Shown one piece after another: positions 18,143-27,602 of a stretch of 64,000 bases of DNA; within the stretch, counting starts at the first letter, position 1, and every line of letters begins with the position of its first letter. The notes under the pieces are model-generated. The model saw only the letters and a program-made list of their open reading frames with translations, searched no databases and was not told the DNA's origin. The position numbers were made by a program, and so were the translations under genes. This stretch comes from Verrucomicrobiota bacterium. Lineage in GTDB: Bacteria > Verrucomicrobiota > Verrucomicrobiia > Opitutales > Opitutaceae. The stretch is from contig JACTNC010000063.1 of the NCBI GenBank assembly GCA_014584295.1, positions 1 through 64,000 on the forward strand. The letters are read 5' to 3'.

Positions 18143-19279
18143 CTAGAAGAATTTCTTCGCCTTCTCGAACCAGCTGCGCGCAGTGGGATTTTCCGCGTCG
18201 CCGCTCACCAGCGCAAACTGTTCGAGCAGTTTGCGCTGCTCGGAGTTGAGCGACTGCGGCACTTCGACATGAACGCGCACCAATTGGTCGCCCTGGTCTC
18301 CGCGATTGCGCAGCGACGGCATGCCCTTGCCCCGCAGCCGGAATGTCGTGCCGCTCTGTGTGCCGGCCGGGAGCTTCAGCGACGCCTTGCCGAAGAGTGT
18401 TGGCACCTCGATGTTTCCTCCAAGCGTCGCAAGCGTAAACTTGATCGGGATCTCGCAGAAAAGGTCGTCGCCCTGCCGCTCGAACAATTCGTGGTCGCGC
18501 ACGGAAAGCACAATGTAGAGATCACCGGGACCGCCTCCCGCAACACCCGCCTCGCCATTGCCCACGGACCGCAGCCGCGAGCCGGTGTCCACACCCGCGG
18601 GGATGCGGACATTGATCTTGGCAGTCTTCGGCACGCGTCCCTCGCCGCGACACTGTCCACAGGGCTTTTCAATCTTTGTTCCCGCTCCACCGCACGTTGG
18701 ACACGTCTGCGTAAACGTAATGATTCCGCCACTACGCCGGATCTGCCCCGATCCACGACAGGTCGGACAGGTGCTGCGTTTCGAGCCGGGTTCGGCCCCG
18801 CTGCCTTCGCAGCGTTCGCAGACCATGTTTTTCCGGAAGGCGATTTCCTTTTCAACACCTCCCGCAGCCTCTTCCAGCGTGATCTCGAGATCATAGCGCA
18901 GGTCCGCACCGTCGCGGCTGCCGTCCCTCGAACCGCCACCAAACATCTCATCGAACACACCGCCCCCTCCTCCACCGCCAAACACCTCGCGAAAGATATC
19001 AAATGGGTCGTGGAACCCGCCACCACCGCCACGCGGTCCACCCGCACCCGCTCCCTCAAAGGCGGCATGACCAAATCGATCGTAAGCCGCCCGCTTGTCC
19101 GGATCCTTCAGCACCTCGTAGGCATGGGAGATCTTCTTGAACATCTCCTCCGCCTCCTTGTTGCCCGGATTCTTATCAGGGTGATACTGCACCGCCTTCT
19201 TGCGATACGCCTTCTTGAGATCCTCCTCGGAGGCTCCCTTGGAGACGCCCAGCAGTTCGTAGTAGTCTTGTTTGGACAT
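18143..19279 (-). CDS. dnaJ: chaperone DnaJ (Hsp40)
   Basis: A full-length 378-residue type I DnaJ: J domain with YHPDKNPGN (HPD near residue 33); Gly/Phe-rich linker ([23 protein letters not shown]); and four CxxCxGxG zinc-binding repeats ([32 protein letters not shown]) around residues 150-210. The C-terminal substrate-binding and dimerisation domains follow. It stimulates DnaK ATPase and delivers substrates. dnaK itself is not in the window; grpE is the gene directly upstream, with a 71-base gap that could hold a start signal of its own. Confidence 0.97.
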   Translation of the reverse strand: MSKQDYYELLGVSKGASEEDLKKAYRKKAVQYHPDKNPGNKEAEEMFKKISHAYEVLKDPDKRAAYDRFGHAAFEGAGAGGPRGGGGGFHDPFDIFREVFGGGGGGGVFDEMFGGGSRDGSRDGADLRYDLEITLEEAAGGVEKEIAFRKNMVCERCEGSGAEPGSKRSTCPTCRGSGQIRRSGGIITFTQTCPTCGGAGTKIEKPCGQCRGEGRVPKTAKINVRIPAGVDTGSRLRSVGNGEAGVAGGGPGDLYIVLSVRDHELFERQGDDLFCEIPIKFTLATLGGNIEVPTLFGKASLKLPAGTQSGTTFRLRGKGMPSLRNRGDQGDQLVRVHVEVPQSLNSEQRKLLEQFALVSGDAENPTARSWFEKAKKFF

Positions 19280-19350
19280 GGGTGTTGGTTGGCCGATTCA
19301 GACGCGGGTCTCGCAGCGAGCCACCGCTTCGTCGTACCGAAGCCTCCGGG

Positions 19351-19950
19351 TCAGCTCGATGCCTCCGACTTCTTTGCTGAAGCCCCACTCGAAATGACAA
19401 CGCTGGCAGGACGCAGGACACGCCCATTGAGGCTGTAACCAATGCGTACGACCGACATCACGATTCCCTCAGCAAATTCCTTGCTCGGCTGCGCCGAAAG
19501 CGACTCATGCAAATTGGGATCAAATACCTGCCCAAGGGGATTGATCTCCTTGAACCCATGCTGGGCCAAGGCGGACTTGGCTTGGGTTAAGACCATTTCA
19601 ACCCCGCCCACGACAGCTTGGATGTCTGCGTTGGGTGCCTTTGCCGCAGTCAGGCCTAGACTAAGGCTGTCCAGTACCGGGATTAAATCCTCCAAAACCC
19701 GCGACGCCGCATATTGGCGAAGATCATCCTTTTCGCGGATAGCGCGTTTACGGAAATTCTCCAAGTCAGCGACTGAGCGCAAGTAGCGTTCGTAATTCTC
19801 CGCTCCGCTCTTCCGGGCCGCAGCCAACTCAGCCTCCAATTGCTCAATGACCCCCTCGGCACCCTGCTCGGGGGAGGCAACCTCGGATTCGATGGGCTCG
19901 GGATTGGGCTTGGGTTCGGTCGCTCTGGTCGAGGGATCGTTCTCGTTCAT
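19351..19950 (-). CDS. grpE: nucleotide exchange factor GrpE
   Basis: The 199-residue product has an acidic, Pro/Glu-rich N-terminus, a long coiled coil (QLEAELAAARKSGAENYERYLRSVADLENFRKRAIREKDDLRQYA) and the conserved C-terminal beta domain (FDPNLHESLSAQPSKEFAEGIVMSVVRIGYSLNGRVLRPASVVIS). GrpE releases ADP from DnaK. Its place just before dnaJ on the same strand supports the call. The ATG at 19950 is chosen; an in-frame TTG six codons upstream would nearly abut the stop of the preceding gene. Confidence 0.96.
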   Translation of the reverse strand: MNENDPSTRATEPKPNPEPIESEVASPEQGAEGVIEQLEAELAAARKSGAENYERYLRSVADLENFRKRAIREKDDLRQYAASRVLEDLIPVLDSLSLGLTAAKAPNADIQAVVGGVEMVLTQAKSALAQHGFKEINPLGQVFDPNLHESLSAQPSKEFAEGIVMSVVRIGYSLNGRVLRPASVVISSGASAKKSEASS

Positions 19951-19968
19951 AGGAAAACGACCATTCAA

Positions 19969-20772
19969 CTACTTCTTCGGGCTTTCTTCAAGTTTCTCGA
20001 TCATGCCCTTAAAAAAGTCTCCGGCTTTCGTGCCCGTACCCTTAAGGAGCTCCACAGGCTCATTCATCGCACCGCCAATCGCCTTGCCCAAGGCTCCAGG
20101 TACAAGCGCCGACAGGGCACTGCCAATTGCCCCGATTCCAGGGATCGCTCCTGTCACAATCTGTTTGGCATCCGTGACATCGGTATAGCGCCGATCGATA
20201 TTGAGGTTCATCTCGCGAATCGAGGGCGTGGCTTTCCCCCCCGAATAGTCGACAAGCTGAACTCTTGAAAATCGCAGATGCAGTCTCCGGATAAGAAATT
20301 CCAGCTTCGCGGATGGCTCAGGCTTCTTCTTTTCGTCCTTCGGTCCTGCCATGCGCTCCTGAAATAATCCGAGATTTGTTTGTTTCTGGCTGTCTGTAAC
20401 CACCGCGACCAAGGCCACATCGACAACCGCATCGTCGACAATCGGACGCTTGCCACCGATCAAGGACCAGAGATCCGTATTCGCCTTGAACTCGCGCACC
20501 TGGATGAAGTCGCGCGACGGCCAGTCCGAGGGATTGTTGATGACCAGGCCGGAAACACTGACATCGCCCTTGAACGGATTCACCGCCATCTTGGCAACCT
20601 GCACCTCGAAGCCAGTACGCTTCTGAACGACACTCTTCAGAATCGAGGGAAGAAAAAGCATCCATGCAACCGCGATAAGCGCAAAGAAGACAACGAAGAA
20701 CAGGAGGAGTTTAAGGAGGGCACCTCCGCGACACTGGCGCAGATTCCTGAAGGAAGGGTAAATCGTAGTCAT
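19969..20772 (-). CDS. membrane-anchored AsmA/DUF748-like protein
   Basis: The 267-residue product has one N-terminal transmembrane segment (LLKLLLFFVVFFALIAVAWMLFLP, about residues 20-43). A periplasmic domain starts KSVVQKRTGFEVQVAKMAVNPFKGDVSVSGLVINNPSDWPS, the N-terminal signature of AsmA/DUF748-type proteins linked to envelope lipid transport. The segment VTGAIPGIGAIGSALSALVPGALGKAIGG is Gly/Ala-rich and ends in an amphipathic helix. Function in this organism is unknown. It lies between manA (22-base gap) and grpE (18-base gap), so it is probably co-transcribed with both. Start ATG at 20772. Confidence 0.75.
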   Translation of the reverse strand: MTTIYPSFRNLRQCRGGALLKLLLFFVVFFALIAVAWMLFLPSILKSVVQKRTGFEVQVAKMAVNPFKGDVSVSGLVINNPSDWPSRDFIQVREFKANTDLWSLIGGKRPIVDDAVVDVALVAVVTDSQKQTNLGLFQERMAGPKDEKKKPEPSAKLEFLIRRLHLRFSRVQLVDYSGGKATPSIREMNLNIDRRYTDVTDAKQIVTGAIPGIGAIGSALSALVPGALGKAIGGAMNEPVELLKGTGTKAGDFFKGMIEKLEESPKK

Positions 20773-20794
20773 GGTCGTATTTGGGAAAACCAAC

Positions 20795-21742
20795 CTAAAC
20801 AAAATTCTCTGTCATGAGAATCAACGTGGGCCCTTTCGCGGTGAAACGAAAGGCTGTATCATAGGGTAAAACAACATTTGCGCCTGTCGGCAATGCATCT
20901 CCGGACGCCATCGCAAGAGCTCCCGACACAACGCTGAGAAGCCGCGGCTGCTCATTCGCACGCACTTCATGGCACTCACCGTGATCTAGCGGCACCCGTC
21001 TGATGCGAAACTCCTTCGCGTCCGCAATCACGGCCGGTTGCGCGGCGGCCCGCACGGGAGCAGGCTCGATCACGTCCCAGTCAATCGACGCAAGCGATTC
21101 CGCAACATGCAATTGCCGCACCTTGCCATCGAGTCCAACCCGCCCCCAGTCGTAGACGCGATAGGTCGTGTCTGAATTCTGCTGAATTTCCAAAATAAGG
21201 TTCCCTCCATCGATTGCATGAATCGTCCCGCTGTGGACGAGAATGGAGTCACCCGACGCCACGTCAAAGCGATGCACGCACGACTCAAGTGTTTGATCAA
21301 CCAACGCTTTGGCAAACTGCGCTCGGGTCACGGATCGCTTGAGCCCAACCAGGAGGCCGGCCCCCGGTTCAGCGTCAGCAATGAACCAGTTTTCAGTCTT
21401 GGGCTCGCCGCGCAATGCCGGAGCGATCTCCGCCGGTGGATGCACCTGAAGGCTCAGGCGTTCCCGACAATCGAGCCACTTGACAAGCAATGGAAAGGGA
21501 CGCGCCGGATCATAGCCCGGTCCCATGACTGTCGAGCCATGCCGTTCCAGCACCTGCCTCAGTGTCAGACCCGCCCATTGACCGCGACTCACCACCGATT
21601 GGGCCTCCGGGCGGTCAACGATCTCCCAGCTTTCACCAATCGGTCGGGCAGGAGGAAGCACTCGCCCCAGCTTGCGTTCAAGGGCACGTCCGCCCCAAAC
21701 GCGATCCTGATAAAGAGGCGTAAAAAAGAGAAATTCGCTCAT
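20795..21742 (-). CDS. manA: mannose-6-phosphate isomerase, class I (zinc cupin)
   Basis: The product of about 315 residues has the PMI type I features. LVKWLDCRERLSLQVHPP gives zinc ligands Gln/His. GEPKTENWFIADAEPGAGLLVGLK follows. HSGTIHAIDGGNLILEIQQNSDTTYRVYDWGR gives the second His and the conserved Arg in the active site. Its length fits the short Bacillus-type class rather than the longer E. coli ManA. It interconverts fructose-6-phosphate and mannose-6-phosphate. It heads the minus-strand run down to sufE and is divergent from ftsK, so this 64-base gap should hold promoters for both. The ATG at 21742 begins the conserved SEFLFFTPLYQDRVWGG. Confidence 0.92.
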   Translation of the reverse strand: MSEFLFFTPLYQDRVWGGRALERKLGRVLPPARPIGESWEIVDRPEAQSVVSRGQWAGLTLRQVLERHGSTVMGPGYDPARPFPLLVKWLDCRERLSLQVHPPAEIAPALRGEPKTENWFIADAEPGAGLLVGLKRSVTRAQFAKALVDQTLESCVHRFDVASGDSILVHSGTIHAIDGGNLILEIQQNSDTTYRVYDWGRVGLDGKVRQLHVAESLASIDWDVIEPAPVRAAAQPAVIADAKEFRIRRVPLDHGECHEVRANEQPRLLSVVSGALAMASGDALPTGANVVLPYDTAFRFTAKGPTLILMTENFV

Positions 21743-21806
21743 CGGGAACAATGCCGACCAAGAATGTGGGTGGGTTAATGATGGACAACCCAATCAGCGG
21801 AATCCG

Positions 21807-24437
21807 ATGATTCGGAAATACGCACAGCAGGGTGCCGATACGCACTCAGATCAGATGGCCAAATCAGCGAGTTCAAACACAAATCCCAAGAGCGCCCTCG
21901 GGGGCGTCCGCCACCGTCCCAACTGGCCGGTTGCCATCATCCTGTTCCTTTTCGGGACTCTGCTGGCGGTTGCCTTCCTCAACTACTCCCCGGCGCAGAG
22001 TCACTGGATCACGACCAATCCCACTGAAAAGAACTGGGTGGGGCTCTTCGGCGCCGAGATGTCCTACCTGACTCTGCATTGGCTGGGCGTCAGCACCTGG
22101 CTGGTGCCGATCTTCATCCTCTGGTTTGGAATCGTCTCAATCCGCAACGCCCGTCGCCTGGCCATCACCCGGCTGGTCGCGATGCTGCTTTGCATCGGGT
22201 CCTTCTCAGGCCTGTGGTCGATGTGGGAGAGCTTCGGAGTTTCCCAATACTTCACAGAAGGCCCCGGAGGGCGCCTGGGGCGCCTTGTGTATGAGGATGC
22301 CTTCAAGGAAACACTCGGAGTTTTCGGATCCATCGTGCTGATGGGCTCTCTCTACGCGCTCAGCCTCCTGTTTATCTTTTCAAAGGACATCACCACTGAA
22401 CTCGAAAAAATTGCGGCAGCGGTGCACGGATGGATCGAGAAACGCCGCGAGCGCCGGGCCGAGGCCGCCGCACTGAAGCGTGAACTCGACGAGATGCAGG
22501 CCAGGCAACGCGCCGCCGAACGAACCGCACTCGAGCAAAAGCAGGCAAACGCAGCAGCAGCGGCAGCCGCCGCTAAGGCACTCGCAGCCAAGAAGGCGCT
22601 GCAGGCGGAAGCACGCGCACAGGAGGATGCAACAGCGCTTCAGAAAAAATCATCGGCCGGCAGCGTTTCCGCCGAATTGATGAGGGAGGGCTTGGTCGAT
22701 TCCATTGTTCCCGAGGACGCAGCCGAGGCACCGGAACCGGAAAACCTGCTGTCCAGTGACGACAAAACTCCATCCCCACGGAAAGCGCGAATCAGTCCCG
22801 GAGCCACTGCGACATCCTCGAACGAACTCGAGTCCCAGGCAGGCGGTCGATTCGAACTCAATATCGTAAAACCTGAGGAAACGAAGCGGGCGCGGGTCGT
22901 CTCCCCCACCCCCTCCGACTCCGATTACCAGTTTCCTCCCCTCTCTCTGCTGCGCGAACAGACGCCCGTTGCACCCGAAAACTCCGAGGAGGAACACCGC
23001 AGGAACGCAGAGAATCTCCTGCGCATCCTGAGCGAATTCGGCGTTCAGGTCACCCTCGGCGAAATTCACGTTGGCCCGGTCATCACCCGCTACGAGATTG
23101 TGCCTGCTCCCGGTGTTCGTGTGGAAAAGATTGCGGGCCTCGACAAGAACATCGCCCTCGGCATGCGCGCACAATCCGTGCGCATTCTCGCCCCGATTCC
23201 CGGAAAGGCAGCAGTCGGGGTTGAGGTTCCCAATCAGCATCCGACACCGGTCGGCATGCGGGAAATCCTTGAGAGCGAGGACTGGGGAACAGCCCTGAAC
23301 AAGGGAGAAATCCCGGTGGCGCTCGGTAAGGACGTGTCCGGCAAACCCATCGTCTCCGATCTTACAAAGATGCCCCACCTGCTCATCGCAGGTGCAACGG
23401 GCTCCGGCAAGTCTGTGTGCCTCAATTCCATCGTCGCCTCGATCCTGTACTCCAAAAGTCCCAAGGATCTCCGGCTGATCATGGTCGATCCGAAGATCGT
23501 TGAACTGAAGATTTTCAACACGCTTCCGCACATGCTGATTCCGGTGGTGACGGAGCCCAAGAAGGTCCCCGCGGCGCTGAAATGGCTGCTCGGGGAAATG
23601 GATCAGCGCTACCAGATTTTTGCCAAGGTAGGCGTTCGCAACATCGTCGGATTCAATCACCGCAAGCGCTCATCCGAGAAAGCTCCGAAGGATCCCTCGA
23701 TCCCGGAACAGACGGGACTCGAGGGGATCGATCCGGCACTGGACGATGGCCTCGAAATTCCAGATCGGCTTCCCTACATCGTCGCCATCATCGACGAACT
23801 CGCCGACCTCATGATGGTCGCTCCGGCCGAGATTGAAACGAGCATCGCTCGTCTCGCCCAACTGGCGCGCGCTGCCGGCATCCATCTCATCATCGCCACC
23901 CAGCGCCCGTCCGTAAATGTCATCACCGGTGTGATCAAGGCCAACCTGCCGTCACGCATCGCCTTCCAGGTCGCCTCCCAAGTCGATTCCCGCACCATTC
24001 TCGACACAAAGGGGGCCGATACACTCATCGGCCGGGGTGACATGCTGTTTTCCCCTCCAGGAAGCTCACGTCTGGTCCGCGCCCAAGGTGCCTTCGTGTC
24101 CGATGACGAGGTCAACAGCGTCGTCGATTTCCTCAAGAAGAACGGTCCACCGGTCTTTGCGAGCGAGGTTCAGGCCCAGATCGATCGCGATGCCCGGGAG
24201 GAATCCGAGGACGAGGATCCCGACGAGGACATGGGCGATGACGCCGAACTCTACCAGCAGGCCCTCGATGTCCTTCGCAGCACGCGTCGCGCATCGACCT
24301 CCATGATTCAGCGCCGCCTGCGCATCGGCTACAACCGGGCCGCCCGCATCATGGACCTGATGGAACAGAAGGGCGTGGTGGGACCTGACAACGGTTCAAG
24401 CCCGCGCGAAATCCTCGTCGATCTGGACACGATCTGA
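21807..24437 (+). CDS. ftsK: DNA translocase FtsK/SpoIIIE
   Basis: An 876-residue translocase. Four transmembrane segments lie within about residues 30-195. A long Ala/Glu/Lys-rich linker (200-370) follows, with a low-complexity AAAAAAAKALAAKKAL stretch. Then come the alpha domain, the RecA-like motor with Walker A GATGSGKS at about 528 and Walker B AIIDELADLMM at about 660, and the C-terminal winged-helix gamma domain (LYQQALDVLRSTRRASTSMIQRRLRIGYNRAARIMDLMEQKGVVG), which reads KOPS sites. It moves chromosome dimers at the septum during division. ATG 21807 is used; MAKSAS at 21855 is an alternative. A rodZ-like gene follows after 116 bases. Confidence 0.97.
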   Translation: MIRKYAQQGADTHSDQMAKSASSNTNPKSALGGVRHRPNWPVAIILFLFGTLLAVAFLNYSPAQSHWITTNPTEKNWVGLFGAEMSYLTLHWLGVSTWLVPIFILWFGIVSIRNARRLAITRLVAMLLCIGSFSGLWSMWESFGVSQYFTEGPGGRLGRLVYEDAFKETLGVFGSIVLMGSLYALSLLFIFSKDITTELEKIAAAVHGWIEKRRERRAEAAALKRELDEMQARQRAAERTALEQKQANAAAAAAAAKALAAKKALQAEARAQEDATALQKKSSAGSVSAELMREGLVDSIVPEDAAEAPEPENLLSSDDKTPSPRKARISPGATATSSNELESQAGGRFELNIVKPEETKRARVVSPTPSDSDYQFPPLSLLREQTPVAPENSEEEHRRNAENLLRILSEFGVQVTLGEIHVGPVITRYEIVPAPGVRVEKIAGLDKNIALGMRAQSVRILAPIPGKAAVGVEVPNQHPTPVGMREILESEDWGTALNKGEIPVALGKDVSGKPIVSDLTKMPHLLIAGATGSGKSVCLNSIVASILYSKSPKDLRLIMVDPKIVELKIFNTLPHMLIPVVTEPKKVPAALKWLLGEMDQRYQIFAKVGVRNIVGFNHRKRSSEKAPKDPSIPEQTGLEGIDPALDDGLEIPDRLPYIVAIIDELADLMMVAPAEIETSIARLAQLARAAGIHLIIATQRPSVNVITGVIKANLPSRIAFQVASQVDSRTILDTKGADTLIGRGDMLFSPPGSSRLVRAQGAFVSDDEVNSVVDFLKKNGPPVFASEVQAQIDRDAREESEDEDPDEDMGDDAELYQQALDVLRSTRRASTSMIQRRLRIGYNRAARIMDLMEQKGVVGPDNGSSPREILVDLDTI

Positions 24438-24553
24438 GTCGGCAAGACCCCGGATCACAAATAAAAGCAGAGTGACCCGTCGGAAAGACTGGTCACCGCG
24501 CGCACTTCCGTCTTCCCTCCTTTCGCCATTTCAACTTCATCCTACTGAGCCCC

Positions 24554-25390
24554 ATGCAGACGATCGGCGAACGCCTTGAGGAAGCGCGCAAACGGAAAGG
24601 GGTCTCCATCCGCGAAGTCGCGGAGGCGACCAAGATCCGCGGCGACTACCTGCACAAATTCGAGAACAACCAGTTCGATCTTTCACTGCCCGAAATCTAC
24701 GTTCGCGGATTCCTGCGGACCTACGCCACGTTCCTCAAGCTCCCGAGCGACAAGATCATCAACGACTACAAGAGCCTGGGCATCGGAGAATCAAGGACCC
24801 GGGGTCTGACTCGCGAGAGTTTCGGACGGATGGAGCTCTCGGTTTCGTCCGCGAAAAACGCGAACCGTGATGTGCCTCCTCCGCCCCCCGCCAATGCGGA
24901 GAACACCCCGGAGCCCGCCCAAGCGCCGGACAACAATCCGGCAACCTTCCGCCCGAGGTCCTCAGGGCCGCAAATCGATCAGGCACTTGTCATCAAGGGA
25001 CTGCTCGCACTTGCGGGAATCGGGGTGCTGATCGTGCTCATCGTTGTGCTCGTGAAATTGTTCAGCAGCGATCCTTCAAAGCCCTCCACCGCATCGGGCA
25101 GCAATCCGGCGGTTGTGGCGCCGCGACCAGGCGAGGCTGTCATCACGGTGTTCGCAATGGACAACGTCTTTCTGACCGTCCGCCAGCTAAACGACAATCT
25201 CGTGCTCTTCAGCGGCGCGATGTCACGCGGCGATTCAAGGGTTCTGCCCTACCGCACCGCCCTCCGCATCGAGGCCGATCCCCATCGCGCGGTTGAACTG
25301 GAAATCAACGGCATACGCTATCCCATGCCGGACCGCGCTGCGGATCTCAAGGCACCGGCGTCGCGCTCAACCACACCTTCCGGGCGGTAA
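24554..25390 (+). CDS. rodZ: RodZ-like helix-turn-helix membrane protein
   Basis: The 278-residue product has an N-terminal Xre-type helix-turn-helix (IGERLEEARKRKGVSIREVAEATKIRGDYLHKFENNQFDLSLPEIYVRGFLRTYATFL), the exact arrangement of the RodZ cytoplasmic domain. A Pro-rich linker, one transmembrane helix at about residues 150-172 (LALAGIGVLIVLIVVLVKLF) and a C-terminal beta-rich periplasmic domain (about 195-265, DUF4115-like) follow. RodZ couples MreB filaments to the cell-wall elongation machinery. It follows ftsK on the same strand, consistent with a cell-shape and division neighbourhood. The symbol rests on domain layout alone. Confidence 0.85.
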   Translation: MQTIGERLEEARKRKGVSIREVAEATKIRGDYLHKFENNQFDLSLPEIYVRGFLRTYATFLKLPSDKIINDYKSLGIGESRTRGLTRESFGRMELSVSSAKNANRDVPPPPPANAENTPEPAQAPDNNPATFRPRSSGPQIDQALVIKGLLALAGIGVLIVLIVVLVKLFSSDPSKPSTASGSNPAVVAPRPGEAVITVFAMDNVFLTVRQLNDNLVLFSGAMSRGDSRVLPYRTALRIEADPHRAVELEINGIRYPMPDRAADLKAPASRSTTPSGR

Positions 25391-25417
25391 GCCGGGCGGA
25401 GCGACGCTTCGTTTCGC

Positions 25418-26077
25418 CTAACGGCGACCGAGGCCGACGGGGGGGCCAAGAACCTCTCGCAGCACAATCGCGCGCCGAAGATTTTCCGCCCCCTGAAGAT
25501 CCCGGAGAAGCATCTTTCGGGCGACATTCTCGCGCTTGACCTGAATCGAGAGCACAGTCGGCTGAGCGATTTCAGCAGCCTGAGCCACCGCCTGGCGCCG
25601 CGCTTCCTCAAGGGCAAGCGCCTGCTCCTTGAGTTTGCGGAGACGCCTGCGCTCCGCCTTCTCGGCCGCCGCTTTCGCCCTGGAATCCTCCTCACTCCGA
25701 CGCATGGCCTCGGCCGCACGCCGAAGCATCTCCTCAATCGGATTCGCCATCACCGGACGGGGAGCCTCCAACGGTTCAGCGGGGGCGGGCCGTGGCGGCG
25801 CGGGCACCTCGGATGGCAGCGCAGGCGGTGTTCCCCCGCCCTGTCGCTCCGCAATCTTTCGACGCATCTCCTCTCGAACCTGCCTCTCCCGTTCGGACTG
25901 CGCGGCATCCGGATTGTTTCGATCCCCCAGCTTTCGCGTCTGCGGAACTTCGGGAATGCCATCGCCGTCGTAGTCGGCGCTTTCGCCCTCCTTGTGACGC
26001 TTCCGCTGGTTGATCCAGTACGCGATCACGCCCGCCACAATGGCAATGACCTGAATGTGCTCGAAGATCCAATCCAC
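25418..26077 (-). CDS. membrane-anchored, highly charged protein of unknown function beside floA
   Basis: About 219 residues starting at a GTG. One N-terminal hydrophobic helix (FEHIQVIAIVAGVIAYWI) is followed by a charged linker with ADYDGDGIPEVP, which resembles a calcium-binding DxDxDG loop. A Pro/Ala-rich region (about 85-115) and a long Arg/Glu/Ala-rich helix predicted to coil (RRAAEAMRRSEEDSRAKAAAEKAERRRLRKLKEQALALEEARRQ) follow. The C-terminus LRRAIVLREVLGPPVGL looks conserved and may be the functional end. It is the last gene after nfeD-nfeD-floA (40-base gap), suggesting a membrane-microdomain accessory. No known family recognised. Confidence 0.7.
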   Translation of the reverse strand: MDWIFEHIQVIAIVAGVIAYWINQRKRHKEGESADYDGDGIPEVPQTRKLGDRNNPDAAQSERERQVREEMRRKIAERQGGGTPPALPSEVPAPPRPAPAEPLEAPRPVMANPIEEMLRRAAEAMRRSEEDSRAKAAAEKAERRRLRKLKEQALALEEARRQAVAQAAEIAQPTVLSIQVKRENVARKMLLRDLQGAENLRRAIVLREVLGPPVGLGRR

Positions 26078-26117
26078 AGCGTGTGCGATTCAGTCGGGTT
26101 GAGGAAAGGTCAGGACC

Positions 26118-27131
26118 TCAGGACTTCCTGTCCGGATCAGCGATGCTTTGGCGCATCGAGGTGTCGGCCTGGACGTTGTCCATCCGATAGTAATCCATGA
26201 CCCCAAGGCGTCCATTGCGGAACGCATCCGCCATCGCCTGCGGCACCTGCGCCTGCGCCTCGACAACCTTGGCCTGCATCTCCTGCACCTTTGCCTTCAT
26301 CTCCTGTTCAAGTGCGACCGCCGCGGCACGGCGGATTTCCGCCTGCGCCTGCGCCATGTTCTTGTTCGCCTCGGCCTGCGCCACCTGGAGCTTGGCACCG
26401 ACGTTTTCGCCCACATCGACGTCGGCAATATCGATCGAAAGAATCTCAAACGCAGTGCCAACATCGAGGCCGCGATGAAGAACGGTCTTGGAAATGTTGT
26501 CGGGCGACTCAAGCACCGCCTTGTAGCTCTCCGCCGTGCCGATCGTCGTGACGATACCCTCGCCCACGCGCGCGATGATCGTGTCCTCCTTGGCACCGCC
26601 GACAAAGCGATCCAGATTCGTGCGAACAGTGACGCGCGCCTTGACCTTCACCTGAATTCCGTCTTTCGCAACACCGTCGATGGTCATGCGCCCTCCCTCC
26701 GGGTTCGGGCAGTCGATGACCTTCGGGTCAACAGAGGTTCGCACCGCTTCGACCACGCTCTTCCCCGAGCCCTTTGTCGCAAGATCGATAGCGCACGCCC
26801 TCTGCCAGCTCAGTTCGATGCCGGCCTTCTGGGCGGCGATGAGCGCATGCACGGTTGGCACCACATTGCCGCCTGCAAGGAAATGCGCCTCGAATTCGTC
26901 GATGCTGATTTCGATCCCGGCTTTTTTTGCGGTGATGCGTGCATCCACCATGAGCCCGTAGGGCACCTGCCGAAGGCGCATCGCCACGAGATCAGAGAAT
27001 CCGACATACGCGCCCGCAAGCCAGGCACGCAGCCACACGCTGAAAAAAGACAGCACAATGAAGAGAACAATCAGGACGACAATGCCAATGGGCACCGCGA
27101 GCCAGAGGACGGAGGGACGGAGGATTTCCAT
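26118..27131 (-). CDS. floA: flotillin-like protein FloA
   Basis: The 337-residue protein matches bacterial FloA (UPF0365). A short N-terminal membrane segment ([36 protein letters not shown]) is followed by an SPFH-like domain ([49 protein letters not shown]) and the characteristic [31 protein letters not shown] coiled tail rich in EA/QA repeats (about 260-310) drives oligomerisation. FloA organises functional membrane microdomains. The pairing with NfeD genes immediately upstream (9-base gap) is the standard genomic association. Confidence 0.96.
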   Translation of the reverse strand: MEILRPSVLWLAVPIGIVVLIVLFIVLSFFSVWLRAWLAGAYVGFSDLVAMRLRQVPYGLMVDARITAKKAGIEISIDEFEAHFLAGGNVVPTVHALIAAQKAGIELSWQRACAIDLATKGSGKSVVEAVRTSVDPKVIDCPNPEGGRMTIDGVAKDGIQVKVKARVTVRTNLDRFVGGAKEDTIIARVGEGIVTTIGTAESYKAVLESPDNISKTVLHRGLDVGTAFEILSIDIADVDVGENVGAKLQVAQAEANKNMAQAQAEIRRAAAVALEQEMKAKVQEMQAKVVEAQAQVPQAMADAFRNGRLGVMDYYRMDNVQADTSMRQSIADPDRKS

Positions 27132-27140
27132 GATGAGAGA

Positions 27141-27602
27141 TTAGGGTTTTGTGACGATTACTCTGAAACTGTCGACGGCAACAACACGAAGTGATTCGCC
27201 GGCTGAAACCGGGCCAGACTGGGAAAACGCATCGTATCGTTTCCCGCCAATCATGACATATCCCGACGGCGTCAACTGCGTTTCCGCCGTCGCCTCCGCG
27301 CCGACCAGTGTGGCCTCTGGCGCGGCATGACTGCTGGCAACGATTGATGTCCGCAGGAACATCCTTCGACCAATCCGGGTTTTCGGGAGGATCTTGAGCT
27401 CCACGACAAGCATGATCGCCACGAGCAGAAGAGCGATGCCAAGCGCCGCCATGCCACCGGCGGACCCAAACGTCGTGAAGGACAGGATCACCCCAGCAAG
27501 CAACGCCAGGCAGCCAATGATCCCGAGAATCGCACCGGGAACGATCACTTCGAAGGCCAGCAGCGTGATGCCTGAAAGAAAGAGGAGGCCGATGGCATTC
27601 AT
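27141..27602 (-). CDS. short NfeD-family membrane protein
   Basis: The 153-residue product has three close hydrophobic segments (LLFLSGITLLAFEVIVPGAILGIIGCLALLAGVIL and LGIALLLVAIMLVVELKILP), then a C-terminal OB-like NfeD domain ending GYVMIGGKRYDAFSQSGPVSAGESLRVVAVDSFRVIVTKP. Such short NfeD1b-type proteins accompany flotillins and probably help assemble them. Its start ATG overlaps the stop of the long nfeD gene (ATGA at 27599-27602) and floA follows nine bases later, so all three are likely translated from one message. Confidence 0.9.
   Translation of the reverse strand: MNAIGLLFLSGITLLAFEVIVPGAILGIIGCLALLAGVILSFTTFGSAGGMAALGIALLLVAIMLVVELKILPKTRIGRRMFLRTSIVASSHAAPEATLVGAEATAETQLTPSGYVMIGGKRYDAFSQSGPVSAGESLRVVAVDSFRVIVTKP

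Noticed and set aside
22650-23660. 336-codon open frame antisense to ftsK
   Set aside because: It is a GC-driven shadow of a clear ftsK reading frame. Its translation has no domain or motif.
26148-27194. 348-codon open frame antisense to floA
   Set aside because: FloA on the other strand is certain. The antisense translation is His/Arg-rich without motifs.
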